From Bradyrhizobium liaoningense (GTDB taxonomy: Bacteria > Pseudomonadota > Alphaproteobacteria > Rhizobiales > Xanthobacteraceae): a stretch of DNA of 64,000 nt. How positions within the stretch are numbered: position 1 is the first letter of the stretch; the number at the start of each line of letters is the position of its first letter. Below are positions 44,668 through 53,132 of this stretch, in pieces. The notes under the pieces are model-generated. The model saw nothing but the letters and a program-made list of their open reading frames with translations. It was not told where the DNA came from and made no database searches. The translations under genes were made by a program, and so were the position numbers. The stretch lies in NCBI RefSeq assembly GCF_018130785.1, contig NZ_JAFCJT010000002.1, positions 558,001 to 622,000 of the forward strand. The letters run 5' to 3'.

Positions 44668-45105
44668 CTAGCACCAGCGGCAGCGGCCCCACGATGCGCA
44701 GCAACCCGCGCAGGATACGGCGCATCCCACAACGCCAACGGCACAGCCAACGGCACAACCCGCACATCGGCAACCGACGCCACACCGGCAGCTTCGGCAT
44801 CCCCGACAGCCTCCGCATCCGCGACAGCCGCCGCATCCGCGCCAAGCCACCTGCACACGGCCAGCCACATCTTCCTTGTCGAAGAGATGGAACGTGGCGA
44901 GGCTGACGTCGGCCATTTCCTCTTCACCGAGCGTGATTGCGTCACCCGGTACAAAGTTCGGCATGTGTTGTACGTCGGGTGTCGGAACGGCCGATGCCGC
45001 TGCGCCGCCCGCTAGTGAAAACGTCAACCCTGCGGCTCCGATCGCCGGTACGGCGACTTTGGTAACTCGCTTCTTCCGTTTAGAAGACTGCTTCGCCTGC
45101 CGCAT
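44668..45105 (-). CDS. TOMM/LAP precursor peptide (145 aa, 17-Cys core region)
   Basis: ATG 45105 was chosen because GGAGG lies 7 bases upstream. The frame extends to 45177 with no other support. Residues 1-16 are basic (SSKRKKR). Residues 17-39 are hydrophobic and signal-like (VAVPAIGAAGLTFSLAGGAA). Residues 53-80 form an acidic leader (GDAITLGEEEMADVSLATF, HLFDKED). Residues 91-145 are a core of Cys with Gly, Arg, Ala and Val (CGGCRGCGGC ... CRWC), 17 Cys in 55 residues. The layout of leader plus Cys/Gly repeat next to YcaO and SagB genes marks it as their substrate. The leader/core boundary and product activity are unknown. Confidence 0.87.
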   Translation of the reverse strand: MRQAKQSSKRKKRVTKVAVPAIGAAGLTFSLAGGAAASAVPTPDVQHMPNFVPGDAITLGEEEMADVSLATFHLFDKEDVAGRVQVAWRGCGGCRGCGGCRGCRSCRCGVGCRCAGCAVGCAVGVVGCAVSCAGCCASWGRCRWC

Positions 45106-45148
45106 GGTCAAACCTCCGAGCATTGCAAGAAGTATCCCAGCCGCGGTA

Positions 45149-45177
45149 ATTCTACGCCCGGGAAATTGGGCAAGCAA
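45149..45177 (-). promoter_or_regulatory. Promoter of the RiPP precursor gene
   Basis: On the minus strand TTGCTT (-35, 45172-45177) and TAGAAT (-10, 45149-45154) are separated by 17 bases, giving a 5' UTR of about 37 bases to ATG 45105. Just upstream of the -35 an imperfect inverted repeat (GCGCACCA / TGGTGGCGC, about 45184-45210) could be an operator. Confidence 0.5.
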
Positions 45178-45351
45178 GAATCTCGCGCACCAAAAACATG
45201 GTGGCGCACGTTCAGGATGTAGTCATCTACATGAACGATATCGGCACAATACGTTGACACAAGGCATCGGCAATCCACCGACATAGCGCGCAGCGGGTGC
45301 AATTTGGTGCAGTGCCGCAAATTGCATCCTGGTTTGAACGGAGAGATCGGC

Positions 45352-46221
45352 GTGGCGGATCAACTCGGACGTTTCGCCTGGTACGAACTGCTGACCACGG
45401 ACGTCGCGGCGGCGGGCGCGTTCTATCGCAAGGTCGTCGGCTGGGGCGTGAAGGATGAATCGACTACGGAACTGTCTTACTCGATGCTCCGTAGCGGCGG
45501 CACTCCGCTGGGCGGGCTTATGGATATCCCGGAAGAGGGGCTGAGATCAGGGGCAACGCCGAGATGGATGGGTTACGTCGCCGTCGACGACCTCGACGGA
45601 ACTGCCGCGCAGATCAGGCGTCTCGAAGGCACGATCTTTGTGCCGCCGACCGACACCAATATTGGCCGAATAGCAGTCGTTGCCGATCCGCAGAAAGCGA
45701 CGTTCGGGCTGATCGAGAAACCGGCATATGGCCGATGGAAACCGGGCCGGCTGGACGAGCCGGGGCGCATAGGCTGGCATGAGCTACTGGCCGCCGACCG
45801 GACCGTGATCTTCGATTTCTACAGAGAGCTGTTCGGTTGGCAAAAGGCCGACGCTCAAACCGATCCAGCGGACTGGTATCAATTGTTTTCGGCGGGCGGG
45901 CAAACGGTTGGCGGCATGCTGACGAAATTTTCGAGCGTGGCGCAGCCATGTTGGCTGCATTACTTCAATGTCGACGACATCGGTGCTGCGACGAAGCATG
46001 TGAATGCTGGTGGAGGCCGGATCCTCCAGGGTCCGATCGAATTGCCTGATGGCTGCTGGATCGCACGATGTGTCGATCCCCAAGGCGCCCTCTTTGCACT
46101 GCAGGGCGCCCGCGGTCATGCAGGCATCGAGCCATCCTCGGCCTCGGAAGTCGGGTGGTCCGCCAAGTGGGGTGGCGTTGCCTCCCAAGGGAGAATTGTG
46201 CTGCCCAAGCCGAAGCGCTAG
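45352..46221 (+). CDS. Two-domain VOC-family protein
   Basis: 289 residues from GTG 45352, preceded by GGAGAGA. Two tandem glyoxalase/bleomycin-resistance (VOC) domains: first [20 protein letters not shown], second [20 protein letters not shown], each followed by a G-G-M/L core ([18 protein letters not shown]). Similar proteins are annotated as glyoxalase-like or hydroxylase proteins. It is divergent from the RiPP precursor gene. Whether it belongs to that locus (self-protection or tailoring) is undecided. Confidence 0.83.
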   Translation: MADQLGRFAWYELLTTDVAAAGAFYRKVVGWGVKDESTTELSYSMLRSGGTPLGGLMDIPEEGLRSGATPRWMGYVAVDDLDGTAAQIRRLEGTIFVPPTDTNIGRIAVVADPQKATFGLIEKPAYGRWKPGRLDEPGRIGWHELLAADRTVIFDFYRELFGWQKADAQTDPADWYQLFSAGGQTVGGMLTKFSSVAQPCWLHYFNVDDIGAATKHVNAGGGRILQGPIELPDGCWIARCVDPQGALFALQGARGHAGIEPSSASEVGWSAKWGGVASQGRIVLPKPKR

Positions 46222-46424
46222 CCACCACGGCGTTTGCCCGGCACAGGCACGACCCTGCAATAACCCGCGCCGGGAGCAGGGGAGGCCTGCGCCGGGCCAA
46301 TCCGGGCCGTTTCGGGGCAAGTTCCCGTTGCGCACGCCCACCCCGTGCGCTATCCGGCCGGAAAGGTCTGAGGCGGCTTCCATATTTTCCGCCCGGCCGG
46401 CCAAACCCGAGGACGGAAACCGCC

Positions 46425-48275
46425 ATGCCAGCCTATCGCTCCCGCACCACCACCCACGGCCGCAACATGGCGGGCGCCCGCGGCCTCTGGCGCGCAACGG
46501 GCATGAAGGACGGCGATTTCGGCAAGCCGATCATCGCAGTGGTCAACTCCTTCACCCAGTTCGTGCCCGGCCACGTCCATCTCAAGGACCTCGGCCAGCT
46601 GGTGGCGCGGGAGATCGAGCAGGCTGGTGGCGTCGCCAAGGAGTTCAACACCATCGCGGTCGACGACGGCATCGCCATGGGCCATGACGGCATGCTCTAC
46701 AGCCTGCCGTCGCGCGAGCTGATTGCCGACAGCGTCGAGTACATGGCCAACGCTCACTGCGCCGACGGCCTCGTCTGCATTTCCAACTGCGACAAGATCA
46801 CGCCCGGCATGCTGATGGCCGCGCTGCGGCTCAACATCCCCGCCGTGTTCGTCTCGGGCGGGCCGATGGAAGCCGGCAAGGTCAAGCTGGCTGGCAAGAC
46901 CAAGGCCGTCGACCTCATCGACGCCATGGTCGCGGCTGCCGACTCCAAGGTCAGCGACGAGGACGTCAAGGTGATCGAGCGCTCGGCGTGCCCGACCTGC
47001 GGCTCCTGCTCAGGCATGTTCACCGCCAACTCGATGAACTGCCTGACCGAGGCGCTTGGCCTGGCGCTGCCAGGCAACGGCACCGTGGTTGCGACCCATG
47101 CCGACCGCAAGCGCCTGTTCGTCGAGGCCGGCCACACCATCGTTGATCTCGTCCGCCGCTATTACGAGCAGGACGATGCCAGCGTGCTGCCGCGCAACGT
47201 CGCGAACTTCAAGGCTTTCGAGAACGCCATGACGCTCGACATTGCGATGGGCGGCTCGACCAACACCGTGCTGCATCTGCTAGCGGCGGCCCATGAAGGG
47301 CAGGTCGCGTTCACCATGCAGGATATCGACCGGCTGTCGCGCCGCGTGCCCGTGCTCTGCAAGGTCGCGCCGTCGGTTGCCGACGTGCATGTCGAGGATG
47401 TGCATCGTGCCGGCGGCATCATGGGCATTCTGGGCGAACTCGATCGCGCCGGCCTGATCGACACCTCGGTCTCGACCGTGCACGCGCCGACCATGAACGA
47501 TGCGCTGGAGCGCTGGGACATCAAGCGCTCCAAGAGCGAGTCCGTCCGCACCTTCTATCGCGCTTCGCCCGGCGGCATCCCGACGCAGGTCGCCTTCAGC
47601 CAGGAGCGCCGCTACGACGAGCTCGATGCGGACCGCGAGAAGGGCGTCGTGCGTGATCTCGCGCACGCCTTCAGCAAGGACGGCGGTCTCGCCGTGCTCT
47701 ACGGCAATCTCGCGCAGGACGGCTGCATCGTGAAGACCGCCGGCGTCGACGCTTCGATCCTGAAATTCTCCGGTCCCGCGCGCGTGTTCGAGAGCCAGGA
47801 CGCTGCCGTCGAGGGCATTCTGGGCGGCAAGGTCGTTGCCGGTGAGATCGTCGTCATCATCTATGAAGGTCCGCGCGGCGGCCCCGGCATGCAGGAGATG
47901 CTGTATCCGACGAGCTATCTGAAATCGATGGGCCTCGGCAAGGCCTGCGCGCTCGTCACCGACGGACGTTTCTCGGGCGGATCGTCCGGCCTGTCGATCG
48001 GGCATCTGTCGCCTGAAGCGGCCGAAGGCGGCAACATCGGTCTCGTGCGGACCGGCGACCGCATCGCCATCGACATCCCGAACCGCAGCATCAGCCTGGA
48101 GGTCTCCGACGAGGAGCTCGCCAAGCGCCGCGCGGCGGAAGAGGCGAAGGGCGATGCCGCCTGGCAGGCGACGGGCCGCAAGCGCAACGTCTCGACCGCG
48201 CTGCAGGCTTACGCTGCGCTCACCACCAGCGCTGCGCGCGGTGCCGTGCGCGAGGTGAAACGGCGTACGAAGTAG
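46425..48275 (+). CDS. ilvD: Dihydroxy-acid dehydratase
   Basis: 616 residues from ATG 46425 (the frame extends upstream without similarity). Fe-S dehydratase of isoleucine/valine biosynthesis. Cluster cysteines are in [13 protein letters not shown] and [39 protein letters not shown] and [14 protein letters not shown] are family signatures. It makes 2-keto-3-methylvalerate and 2-ketoisovalerate. A stable GNRA-loop terminator follows. Confidence 0.96.
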   Translation: MPAYRSRTTTHGRNMAGARGLWRATGMKDGDFGKPIIAVVNSFTQFVPGHVHLKDLGQLVAREIEQAGGVAKEFNTIAVDDGIAMGHDGMLYSLPSRELIADSVEYMANAHCADGLVCISNCDKITPGMLMAALRLNIPAVFVSGGPMEAGKVKLAGKTKAVDLIDAMVAAADSKVSDEDVKVIERSACPTCGSCSGMFTANSMNCLTEALGLALPGNGTVVATHADRKRLFVEAGHTIVDLVRRYYEQDDASVLPRNVANFKAFENAMTLDIAMGGSTNTVLHLLAAAHEGQVAFTMQDIDRLSRRVPVLCKVAPSVADVHVEDVHRAGGIMGILGELDRAGLIDTSVSTVHAPTMNDALERWDIKRSKSESVRTFYRASPGGIPTQVAFSQERRYDELDADREKGVVRDLAHAFSKDGGLAVLYGNLAQDGCIVKTAGVDASILKFSGPARVFESQDAAVEGILGGKVVAGEIVVIIYEGPRGGPGMQEMLYPTSYLKSMGLGKACALVTDGRFSGGSSGLSIGHLSPEAAEGGNIGLVRTGDRIAIDIPNRSISLEVSDEELAKRRAAEEAKGDAAWQATGRKRNVSTALQAYAALTTSAARGAVREVKRRTK

Positions 48276-48311
48276 GCGCTGCGCCTCGCGTGCTTGGTCA
48301 ACAAGTTCTGA

Positions 48312-48333
48312 ACGGCCGGCGAAAGCCGGCCGT
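48312..48333 (+). terminator. Terminator after ilvD
   Basis: ACGGCCGGC-GAAA-GCCGGCCGT, a 9-bp perfect stem capped by a GAAA tetraloop and followed by TTGCATT, 36 bases past the ilvD stop. Confidence 0.7.
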
Positions 48334-48436
48334 TTGCATTAAGGATGCCTCGACGAAGTTCGGCAGCTCAAGATCGTGCGGCGTATACTGCTGCGACCTT
48401 CGCAAATCCATTTTGGGCAATTGGGGCACTACCACA

Positions 48437-48814
48437 ATGTCTCGTACTCTTGCTGTCGTTTTCTCAACAGTCGTCGCCGCGATTTCCATGACGAGCGCGG
48501 CCTCCGCCGGCTGCTACAATTGCTACGCGCCGCCGCCATGCACGACCTGCTACCAGCAGCAATACGTGCAGCCGCAATACCGCACCGTCGATGAGACCGT
48601 GATGGTTTCGCCCGGCGCCACCGTCGCGCATCGCACGCCGGCGCAGTACCGCACCGTGATGGTGCCGCAGACCGTGATGGTCGCGCCGCCCAGCGTCCAG
48701 TACGAGCGCATCCCGCCGCAATACGCCACGCGGCAGCGCGTCGAGATGGTCTCGCCCGGTTATTCCTACTACGCCCCGGTGGCGATGGGTTGCGCCTCCT
48801 GCGGCGGCTACTGA
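48437..48814 (+). CDS. Small secreted Tyr/Val/Pro-rich protein
   Basis: 125 residues from ATG 48437. A signal peptide (SRTLAVVFSTVVAAISMTSA) is followed by a Cys-containing N terminus (CYNCYAPPPCTTCYQQQ). Then come repeats of the type QYRTVxxxxMVxPG (QYRTVDETVMVSPG, QYRTVMVPQTVMVAPP, QRVEMVSPGYSYY), and the protein ends CASCGGY. It is likely a surface or periplasmic structural protein of unknown function. A strong terminator follows. Confidence 0.78.
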   Translation: MSRTLAVVFSTVVAAISMTSAASAGCYNCYAPPPCTTCYQQQYVQPQYRTVDETVMVSPGATVAHRTPAQYRTVMVPQTVMVAPPSVQYERIPPQYATRQRVEMVSPGYSYYAPVAMGCASCGGY

Positions 48815-48841
48815 GCCAACGCAGCGACCGAGAATTCCATG

Positions 48842-48869
48842 CGGCGCTCCTCGCGGGGCGCCGTTTTTC
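48842..48869 (+). terminator. Rho-independent terminator
   Basis: CGGCGCTCC-TCGC-GGGGCGCCG stem (one G-U) followed by TTTTTCTTT, 28 bases after the stop of the secreted-protein gene. Confidence 0.8.
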
Positions 48870-49117
48870 TTTGCAGCCAGCAAACGAGGCCCGGAAATGG
48901 AGGCGAATCCATCCGGGCCTCGCAACCAGCGACGCCCTGGGAGATGTCGCCAGTGTCCGGGATTGCTGAGAGGGCGGCGGCTGAAGGCGGCCGAGCCCGT
49001 TGCTCACGCTAAGGGAGCAGGCTGACGCCCGCCTGACAGATCAGGAGGAATTCGGCGGGGACGGCTTTGCGGCAGATCTCTGATTCTTGCTGTGGCGTCG
49101 GTGGGGCCGCAAGATAT

Positions 49118-49207
49118 TGGCGGAAGGGGTGGGATTCGAACCCACGGTACCCTTGCGGGCACGCCGGTTTTCAAGACCGGTGCCTTAAACCACTCGGCCA
49201 CCCTTCC
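49118..49207 (-). tRNA. tRNA-Ser (anticodon TGA)
   Basis: The minus strand folds as a class II tRNA: acceptor GGAAGGG / CCCTTCC, anticodon loop CTTGAAA (anticodon TGA, reading UCA codons), a long variable arm, T loop GGTTCGAATCC and an encoded 3' GCCA. The length is 90 bases with CCA. Decayed gene remnants lie on its 5' side (49.4-50.0 kb). Confidence 0.96.
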
Positions 49208-49397
49208 AGCGCAATAGTTTCAACCGCTTAGCGGCTGGCCCCGCCAAACGCAATGTGAACAGTCCTTGGTTGGGGACACGTGGGGGACAAACGTCTCTTA
49301 CGGCTTGAGGAAGCCTGCCGCAAGCGTGGCAGGCCCACTTTGTTTCCATCGCCGTAAAGTTGCGATTGGATGTGACGATAGTCTGGGGGGAATATTG

Positions 49398-49597
49398 ATG
49401 CGTGTTATCGCGATCTTGGCGCTTGGCTAGTCGTCGGGGGATGCTTCGAGCAAATGGCGGCAGAGCGAAATGCCAAGGACAATCAGAAGCGCCTCAGCTA
49501 TGGAGCTCGGCCGGGCTCCGATGCCTATGTGGCTTGCCGCGCTCAATTGGACAGTGCGCGCACGACAGCAAGAGTCATCGACGGCGCGTCCCACTGA
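49398..49597 (+). pseudogene. Frameshifted small lipoprotein gene
   Basis: ATG 49398 (GGGGG Shine-Dalgarno) gives MRVIAILALG followed by a TAG. Shifting by one base restores LVVGGC, a perfect lipobox, followed by FEQMAAERNAKDNQKRLSYG and ARPGSDAYVACRAQLDSART to a stop at 49595-49597. The simplest reading is a one-base deletion in the signal peptide of a roughly 66-residue lipoprotein. A sequencing error would give the same picture. No family is known. The stretch 49208-49397 holds a GCCTGCC/GGCAGGC hairpin (about 49311-49333) and nothing else clear. Confidence 0.55.
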
Positions 49598-49710
49598 ACC
49601 TTCGCTCTCCGGCGCTTGCCCGGCCGCAGCGGGACATGCCGGTTTGACCGGGTGTCATTAAAGTTCTGAGCATCGTCCCCAACGAGTGTCGTGCTTCAGC
49701 TCACGGATAG

Positions 49711-49958
49711 ATCATCAACGATCCGCACCGGACCTACTTCCATTTTCTGACCGGGCAGGCGGCGAGCGCGAAGTACATGCGCTCGGTCTGCGAGGGGCGA
49801 TGCTGTTCGCGGCATCGGGTCTTCTCGACGATTACTGGGCGACGACGCACTGGGCTTTCCTGGAATGCTTCCCGACGCTCTTCCCGAAGGTGAAGGTTGC
49901 CGACGCAGCGCCGCAGTGGCCTCTCGTCGGCGTAAAGCCGCCGGGGTCGAAGCAATAG
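49711..49958 (+). pseudogene. DJ-1/PfpI-family gene remnant
   Basis: Reading from 49711 gives IINDPHRTYFHFLTGQAASA and KYMRSVCE, matching the region before the nucleophile of DJ-1/PfpI (isonitrile-hydratase-like) proteins. After a one-base shift the match continues AMLFAASGLLDDYWATTHWA followed by FLECFPTLFPKVKVAD. The sequence then diverges. Both the N-terminal third and the C terminus are missing, so this is a decayed fragment. Confidence 0.6.
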
Positions 49959-50077
49959 GTCCGGCCGACCGACGAGTGCATCATCTAACTAGCTGATATT
50001 TCGAGACTTCAATCGGCCGCGCCGGTCTGTCTGGTTCAGCACGTGGAACCCTTTCGCCGCTTCCGCGTTGTCTCGGC

Positions 50078-50269
50078 ATGACTGAAGACCTTTCCTTCCG
50101 ACGCAAACCCCTGACCCCCGAGCAGCGCCAGGCGCGTGATGCCACACGCCGGATCGAGGCCGAAAAGGCCATGCGCGATCACGAAGAGGCGCAGAAGGCG
50201 TTTTACGCCAACAAGGAACGGCTGAGGGCCGAGCGACTCGCGCGCGAAGCGGCCGCAGCGAAGGGCTGA
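50078..50269 (+). CDS. Small charged helical protein (63 aa)
   Basis: MTEDLSFRRKPLTPEQRQAR followed by DATRRIEAEKAMRDHEEAQK and a basic, alanine-rich end. It is predicted to be a single long helix or coiled coil in the cytosol, with a high proportion of Arg, Glu and Ala. Unknown function. Codon bias at third positions supports coding. Confidence 0.65.
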   Translation: MTEDLSFRRKPLTPEQRQARDATRRIEAEKAMRDHEEAQKAFYANKERLRAERLAREAAAAKG

Positions 50270-50326
50270 CCGAACGCGGTCGCCGCCAGCAATCTTCTAA
50301 ATCGATCTCCCGCCCGAGATCGGCAG

Positions 50327-50551
50327 CTAATGCCGGTTGGACATTCCCGTTGCGCTCAAGGCCAGCTTGAGCGCATGGACGGCGCCAGCGAATGCGCCGC
50401 GAGGCGCTTGCGCCTCGATCGCTTCGGCTGCGATGCGACAATCGTCGGCGACCTTGAGCAGGCCGCTTCGCGCGAGGTCCATGGTGGAGAGGGCGGCCTG
50501 CTCCAGGCAGACCCGTTCAAGCCGTCGAAACTCCCGCAGCTCTTTGTTCAT
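50327..50551 (-). CDS. Small hypothetical protein (74 aa)
   Basis: MNKELREFRRLERVCLEQAA followed by LSTMDLARSGLLKVADDCRI, then an Ala-rich helix. Soluble and helical. It lies convergent to the 63-aa gene. No family I can name. The predicted helices and strong GC3 favour a real gene. Confidence 0.62.
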   Translation of the reverse strand: MNKELREFRRLERVCLEQAALSTMDLARSGLLKVADDCRIAAEAIEAQAPRGAFAGAVHALKLALSATGMSNRH

Positions 50552-50809
50552 GCGTCAGCTCTCGATGTCCCCCCGACCATCCGGCGCCGAGTCTGCTTAA
50601 CGGACGGTAAACATCCCCGCATAGCCGATTTGGCTGGCGCAGGACTGGTGCGTACCGTGCCCACGCCCCGGGCCGCCGCGCAGCACCGCGCAGGCTTGAC
50701 GGCGTCTGCCTTCCGGGAGGAAGATTCAAATGATCCTAAACTGACGAGAACCGCGGAGACGTTCGCCCCCAGTCCGATTCCCCTCAGCGAAAACGCATTG
50801 GAGCTGACC

Positions 50810-51124
50810 ATGACCACGTTCGACAAGCGCGAGCAGGGCTTTGAGGCCAAATTCGCCCACGACGAGGAATTCATGTTTAAGGCCACGGCCCGGTCCAACA
50901 AGCTGCTCGGGCTGTGGGCCGCGGGCCAGCTCGGGCTCAGCGGCGATGCCGCGGCAAGCTACGCAACGGCGCTGGTGACGGACAATCTGGAGAGCCAGAC
51001 CGACGATGTCGTGGCCAAGGTGTCTGGCGATCTTGCCGCCAAGGGCGTCGCGCGCGAGCAGGTCGCGCAGAAGCTTCAGGAGTGCCTGCACCAGGCGCTC
51101 GCGCAGCTCGAAGCAGACAAGTAG
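50810..51124 (+). CDS. DUF1476 protein (F1F0-ATPase inhibitor zeta-type)
   Basis: 104 residues from ATG 50810 with GGAG 7 bases upstream. MTTFDKREQGFEAKFAHDEE and FKATARSNKLLGLWAAGQLG are diagnostic of DUF1476, the alphaproteobacterial family that includes the Paracoccus ATP synthase inhibitor zeta subunit. The N-terminal segment is the inhibitory region in that protein. The frame upstream of 50810 is non-homologous. Confidence 0.88.
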   Translation: MTTFDKREQGFEAKFAHDEEFMFKATARSNKLLGLWAAGQLGLSGDAAASYATALVTDNLESQTDDVVAKVSGDLAAKGVAREQVAQKLQECLHQALAQLEADK

Positions 51125-51140
51125 AGGGCAGCCTCGCGCC

Positions 51141-51719
51141 TCACTCGGCGTGCCCGCGCATGCCTGATTCGCTGAGCTTGTCGACGAAGGCGATGCCGAT
51201 CGCCGAGACCACGAAGGTGAGGTGGATCAGCACCTGCCACATCACTCCAGTCTCGGTAAAGCCGGCGCGGCTCGAGCCGAGATTGCCGGCCTCGATGAAG
51301 GTGCGCAGCAGCGCGATCGAGGAGATGCCGATGATGGCCATGGCGAGCTTGATCTTCAGGACGCTCGCATTGACGTGGCCGAGCCATTCCGGCTCGTCGG
51401 GATGGCCCTGGAGGTCGAGCCGCGAGACGAAGGTCTCGTAGCCGCCGACGATGACCATCACGAGCAGATTGGAGATCATCACGACGTCGATGAGCGCCAG
51501 CACGCTCATCATGATCTGCTGTTCGGTGAGATCGAGGGCATGCCAGGAGAGATGCCAGAGCTCCTTGAGGAACAGCGCGATGTAGACGCATTGCGCCACG
51601 ATCAGTCCGAGATAGAGCGGCAGTTGCAGCCAGCGCGAGCCGAAGATGATCATCGGGAGCACGCCCAAACGCGGCGACGGCGGGCGGGGTTCGGTCCTGG
51701 GTGCAGGCTCAACCGACAT
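51141..51719 (-). CDS. YqhA/UPF0114-family membrane protein
   Basis: 192 residues. A Pro-rich N terminus is followed by helices at about 26-50 (WLQLPLYLGLIVAQCVYIAL), 70-95 (VLALIDVVMISNLLVMVIVG), 125-140 and 160-180. The segment FGSRWLQLPLYLGL and the GGYETFVSRLD motif match the TIGR00645/UPF0114 family of inner-membrane proteins of unknown function. Confidence 0.85.
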   Translation of the reverse strand: MSVEPAPRTEPRPPSPRLGVLPMIIFGSRWLQLPLYLGLIVAQCVYIALFLKELWHLSWHALDLTEQQIMMSVLALIDVVMISNLLVMVIVGGYETFVSRLDLQGHPDEPEWLGHVNASVLKIKLAMAIIGISSIALLRTFIEAGNLGSSRAGFTETGVMWQVLIHLTFVVSAIGIAFVDKLSESGMRGHAE

Positions 51720-51863
51720 TCAGGCAGCATCCTCGCGAGCTGAGATGATCTCGCTTTCATGTAACCCGACAAGATGGCCGGCGGAAGACGGCGAAGCCGC
51801 CTGCTGTGGCCGACAGATCGCGCCGTCTCGTGCTAGCGTGCCGAACGGCGAGGGAGCGAGGGC

Positions 51864-52172
51864 TTGAATCGGGAGGCGGGGGTGTCTTGGAGCGGCTTCG
51901 GCAAAGGGCTCGGCGGCATCGCGGTCGCCGTCGCAATCGTGGTTGGCGCCGGTGGCGCGGAGGTCTCGGCGACGCCGCTGACGCCGTTTCGCTACGAGGC
52001 GCAGGCACAACGTCATTGCCCGCACGATCAGGTGGTCTGGCTCGATTTCAGGAAGGGCGTCTATTACGGCAAGGGCCAGAAGCGGTACGGCCAGGGTTTC
52101 GACGGCAGCTTCGTCTGCCTGAGCGAGGCCCGCGACAGCTTTTATCGCCGCTCGTTACTGGGCCTGCGCTGA
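51864..52172 (+). CDS. Small secreted protein (about 100 aa)
   Basis: TTG 51864 is the first start in frame, and a GTG follows six codons later. A hydrophobic segment (FGKGLGGIAVAVAIVVGAGG) acts as signal or anchor. The mature part contains QRHCPHDQVVWLDFRKGVYY and GSFVCLSEARDSFYRR with two Cys that could form a disulfide. Similar short proteins of the form CPxDxVVWLDxxKGxYY are common in rhizobia. Function unknown. Confidence 0.68.
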   Translation: MNREAGVSWSGFGKGLGGIAVAVAIVVGAGGAEVSATPLTPFRYEAQAQRHCPHDQVVWLDFRKGVYYGKGQKRYGQGFDGSFVCLSEARDSFYRRSLLGLR

Positions 52173-52202
52173 GCGGCGCGTGATTCGGAAGTTCGGGGAC
52201 GG

Positions 52203-52331
52203 CTATTTCCGGCCCGGCAGGTTCACCGGCACGTGCGGCGAGGTGCTGATTACCCGGGGACTTCCGTCAGGATAGGTGCGGTCGCCGCGGATCAGGGATT
52301 CCAGAACCAGGAAAAATTTCTCAGCAAGCAT
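52203..52331 (-). CDS. Small protein (42 aa)
   Basis: ATG 52331 to TAG 52203 encodes MLAEKFFLVLESLIRGDRTY and ends SPHVPVNLPGRK. A GAGGG element lies upstream. It has an amphipathic helix followed by a Pro-rich tail. I have the impression that proteins like this recur in Bradyrhizobium, but that is memory, not a search. Confidence 0.5.
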   Translation of the reverse strand: MLAEKFFLVLESLIRGDRTYPDGSPRVISTSPHVPVNLPGRK

Positions 52332-52487
52332 TTGCGTCACCCTCGTTGGTGATGGCCTCTTGAAATGAGTCGAGGCGCCGAACGCAGAAATTCAATCAAC
52401 TAAACGGGAGCGGAGCAGTACCGGACAGCGCTGTATGCTGCATCGCGGTGTAGTTGTGGTTGGAAAAAAGGAACGTCGTGGTGATGC

Positions 52488-52586
52488 TCAGCCGAAGGCC
52501 AGTGCCACGAGGCTTGAGCAGAGTAGAACCAAGCCGCCGGCGGTCAGTGCCAGGAAGCCATCGGATACGAGGTCATGGTTACGCAT
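52488..52586 (-). CDS. Possible tiny membrane protein (32 aa)
   Basis: ATG 52586 (AGGTG 5 bases upstream) encodes MRNHDLVSDGFLALTAGGLV followed by LLCSSLVALAFG, a single hydrophobic helix. It could be a small transmembrane protein. The evidence is only the Shine-Dalgarno and the hydrophobic character. Confidence 0.38.
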   Translation of the reverse strand: MRNHDLVSDGFLALTAGGLVLLCSSLVALAFG

Positions 52587-52685
52587 GGGACACCTGCCGC
52601 TCTCGTCTTATGCTCGGTCGGATCGATTAAAATTGTCCGAACGTGCCGTCTTGAAAGAGGTGCTCTGCCGTCCGCGCGAATGGCC

Positions 52686-52775
52686 TCAGGCCCTCGAGCG
52701 GTAACCTTCAAACGCATGGGCCAGGAAGATCCCCGCGCTTACCAAACCCATCAGTGCCGAAACCGTCTCGATCAT
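52686..52775 (-). CDS. Possible tiny membrane protein (29 aa)
   Basis: ATG 52775 encodes MIETVSALMGLVSAGIFLAH followed by AFEGYRSRA, a transmembrane helix with a positively charged C terminus. The frame is open upstream to 52967, but that part lacks coding character. The gene-free stretch 52776-53132 shows nothing else. Confidence 0.42.
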   Translation of the reverse strand: MIETVSALMGLVSAGIFLAHAFEGYRSRA

Positions 52776-53132
52776 CGTCAAATTTCCAGTTCGCCCCTGC
52801 GACCGAGAAAACGCGTGCGGCCTTGCACAGTCAAAAGAATTCCAGTCAGCCACAAGACAATGGGGGTGGAGTGAGGTTTTGGCGCAACAGAATGTCCAGG
52901 AGTGGCACAGAGAAGGGTGCCTGCGCTCCGTAGATGAACGGGGAGAAGCGAACGTCCCGTTTACCATCCCAGCGTGATCGCTGTGGGCTCCCCATTTCCG
53001 CCGTGTTCGGGTTGCGTTATCCTTACTGCTTCCGACGCGGTGGTGGGCCGCCTCGGATTATGGGACCGGACAGCGCTCCCCCGTAGCCAAAGCGGGTTGG
53101 GGACGCCTCCGGCGAAGTGGTATTTGGGGCGC

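Noticed and set aside
49260..49290. GTGGGGGACA-type repeat near the tRNA, considered as a phage attachment remnant
   Set aside because: There is no integrase gene and no copy of the tRNA 3' end nearby; the evidence is too thin.
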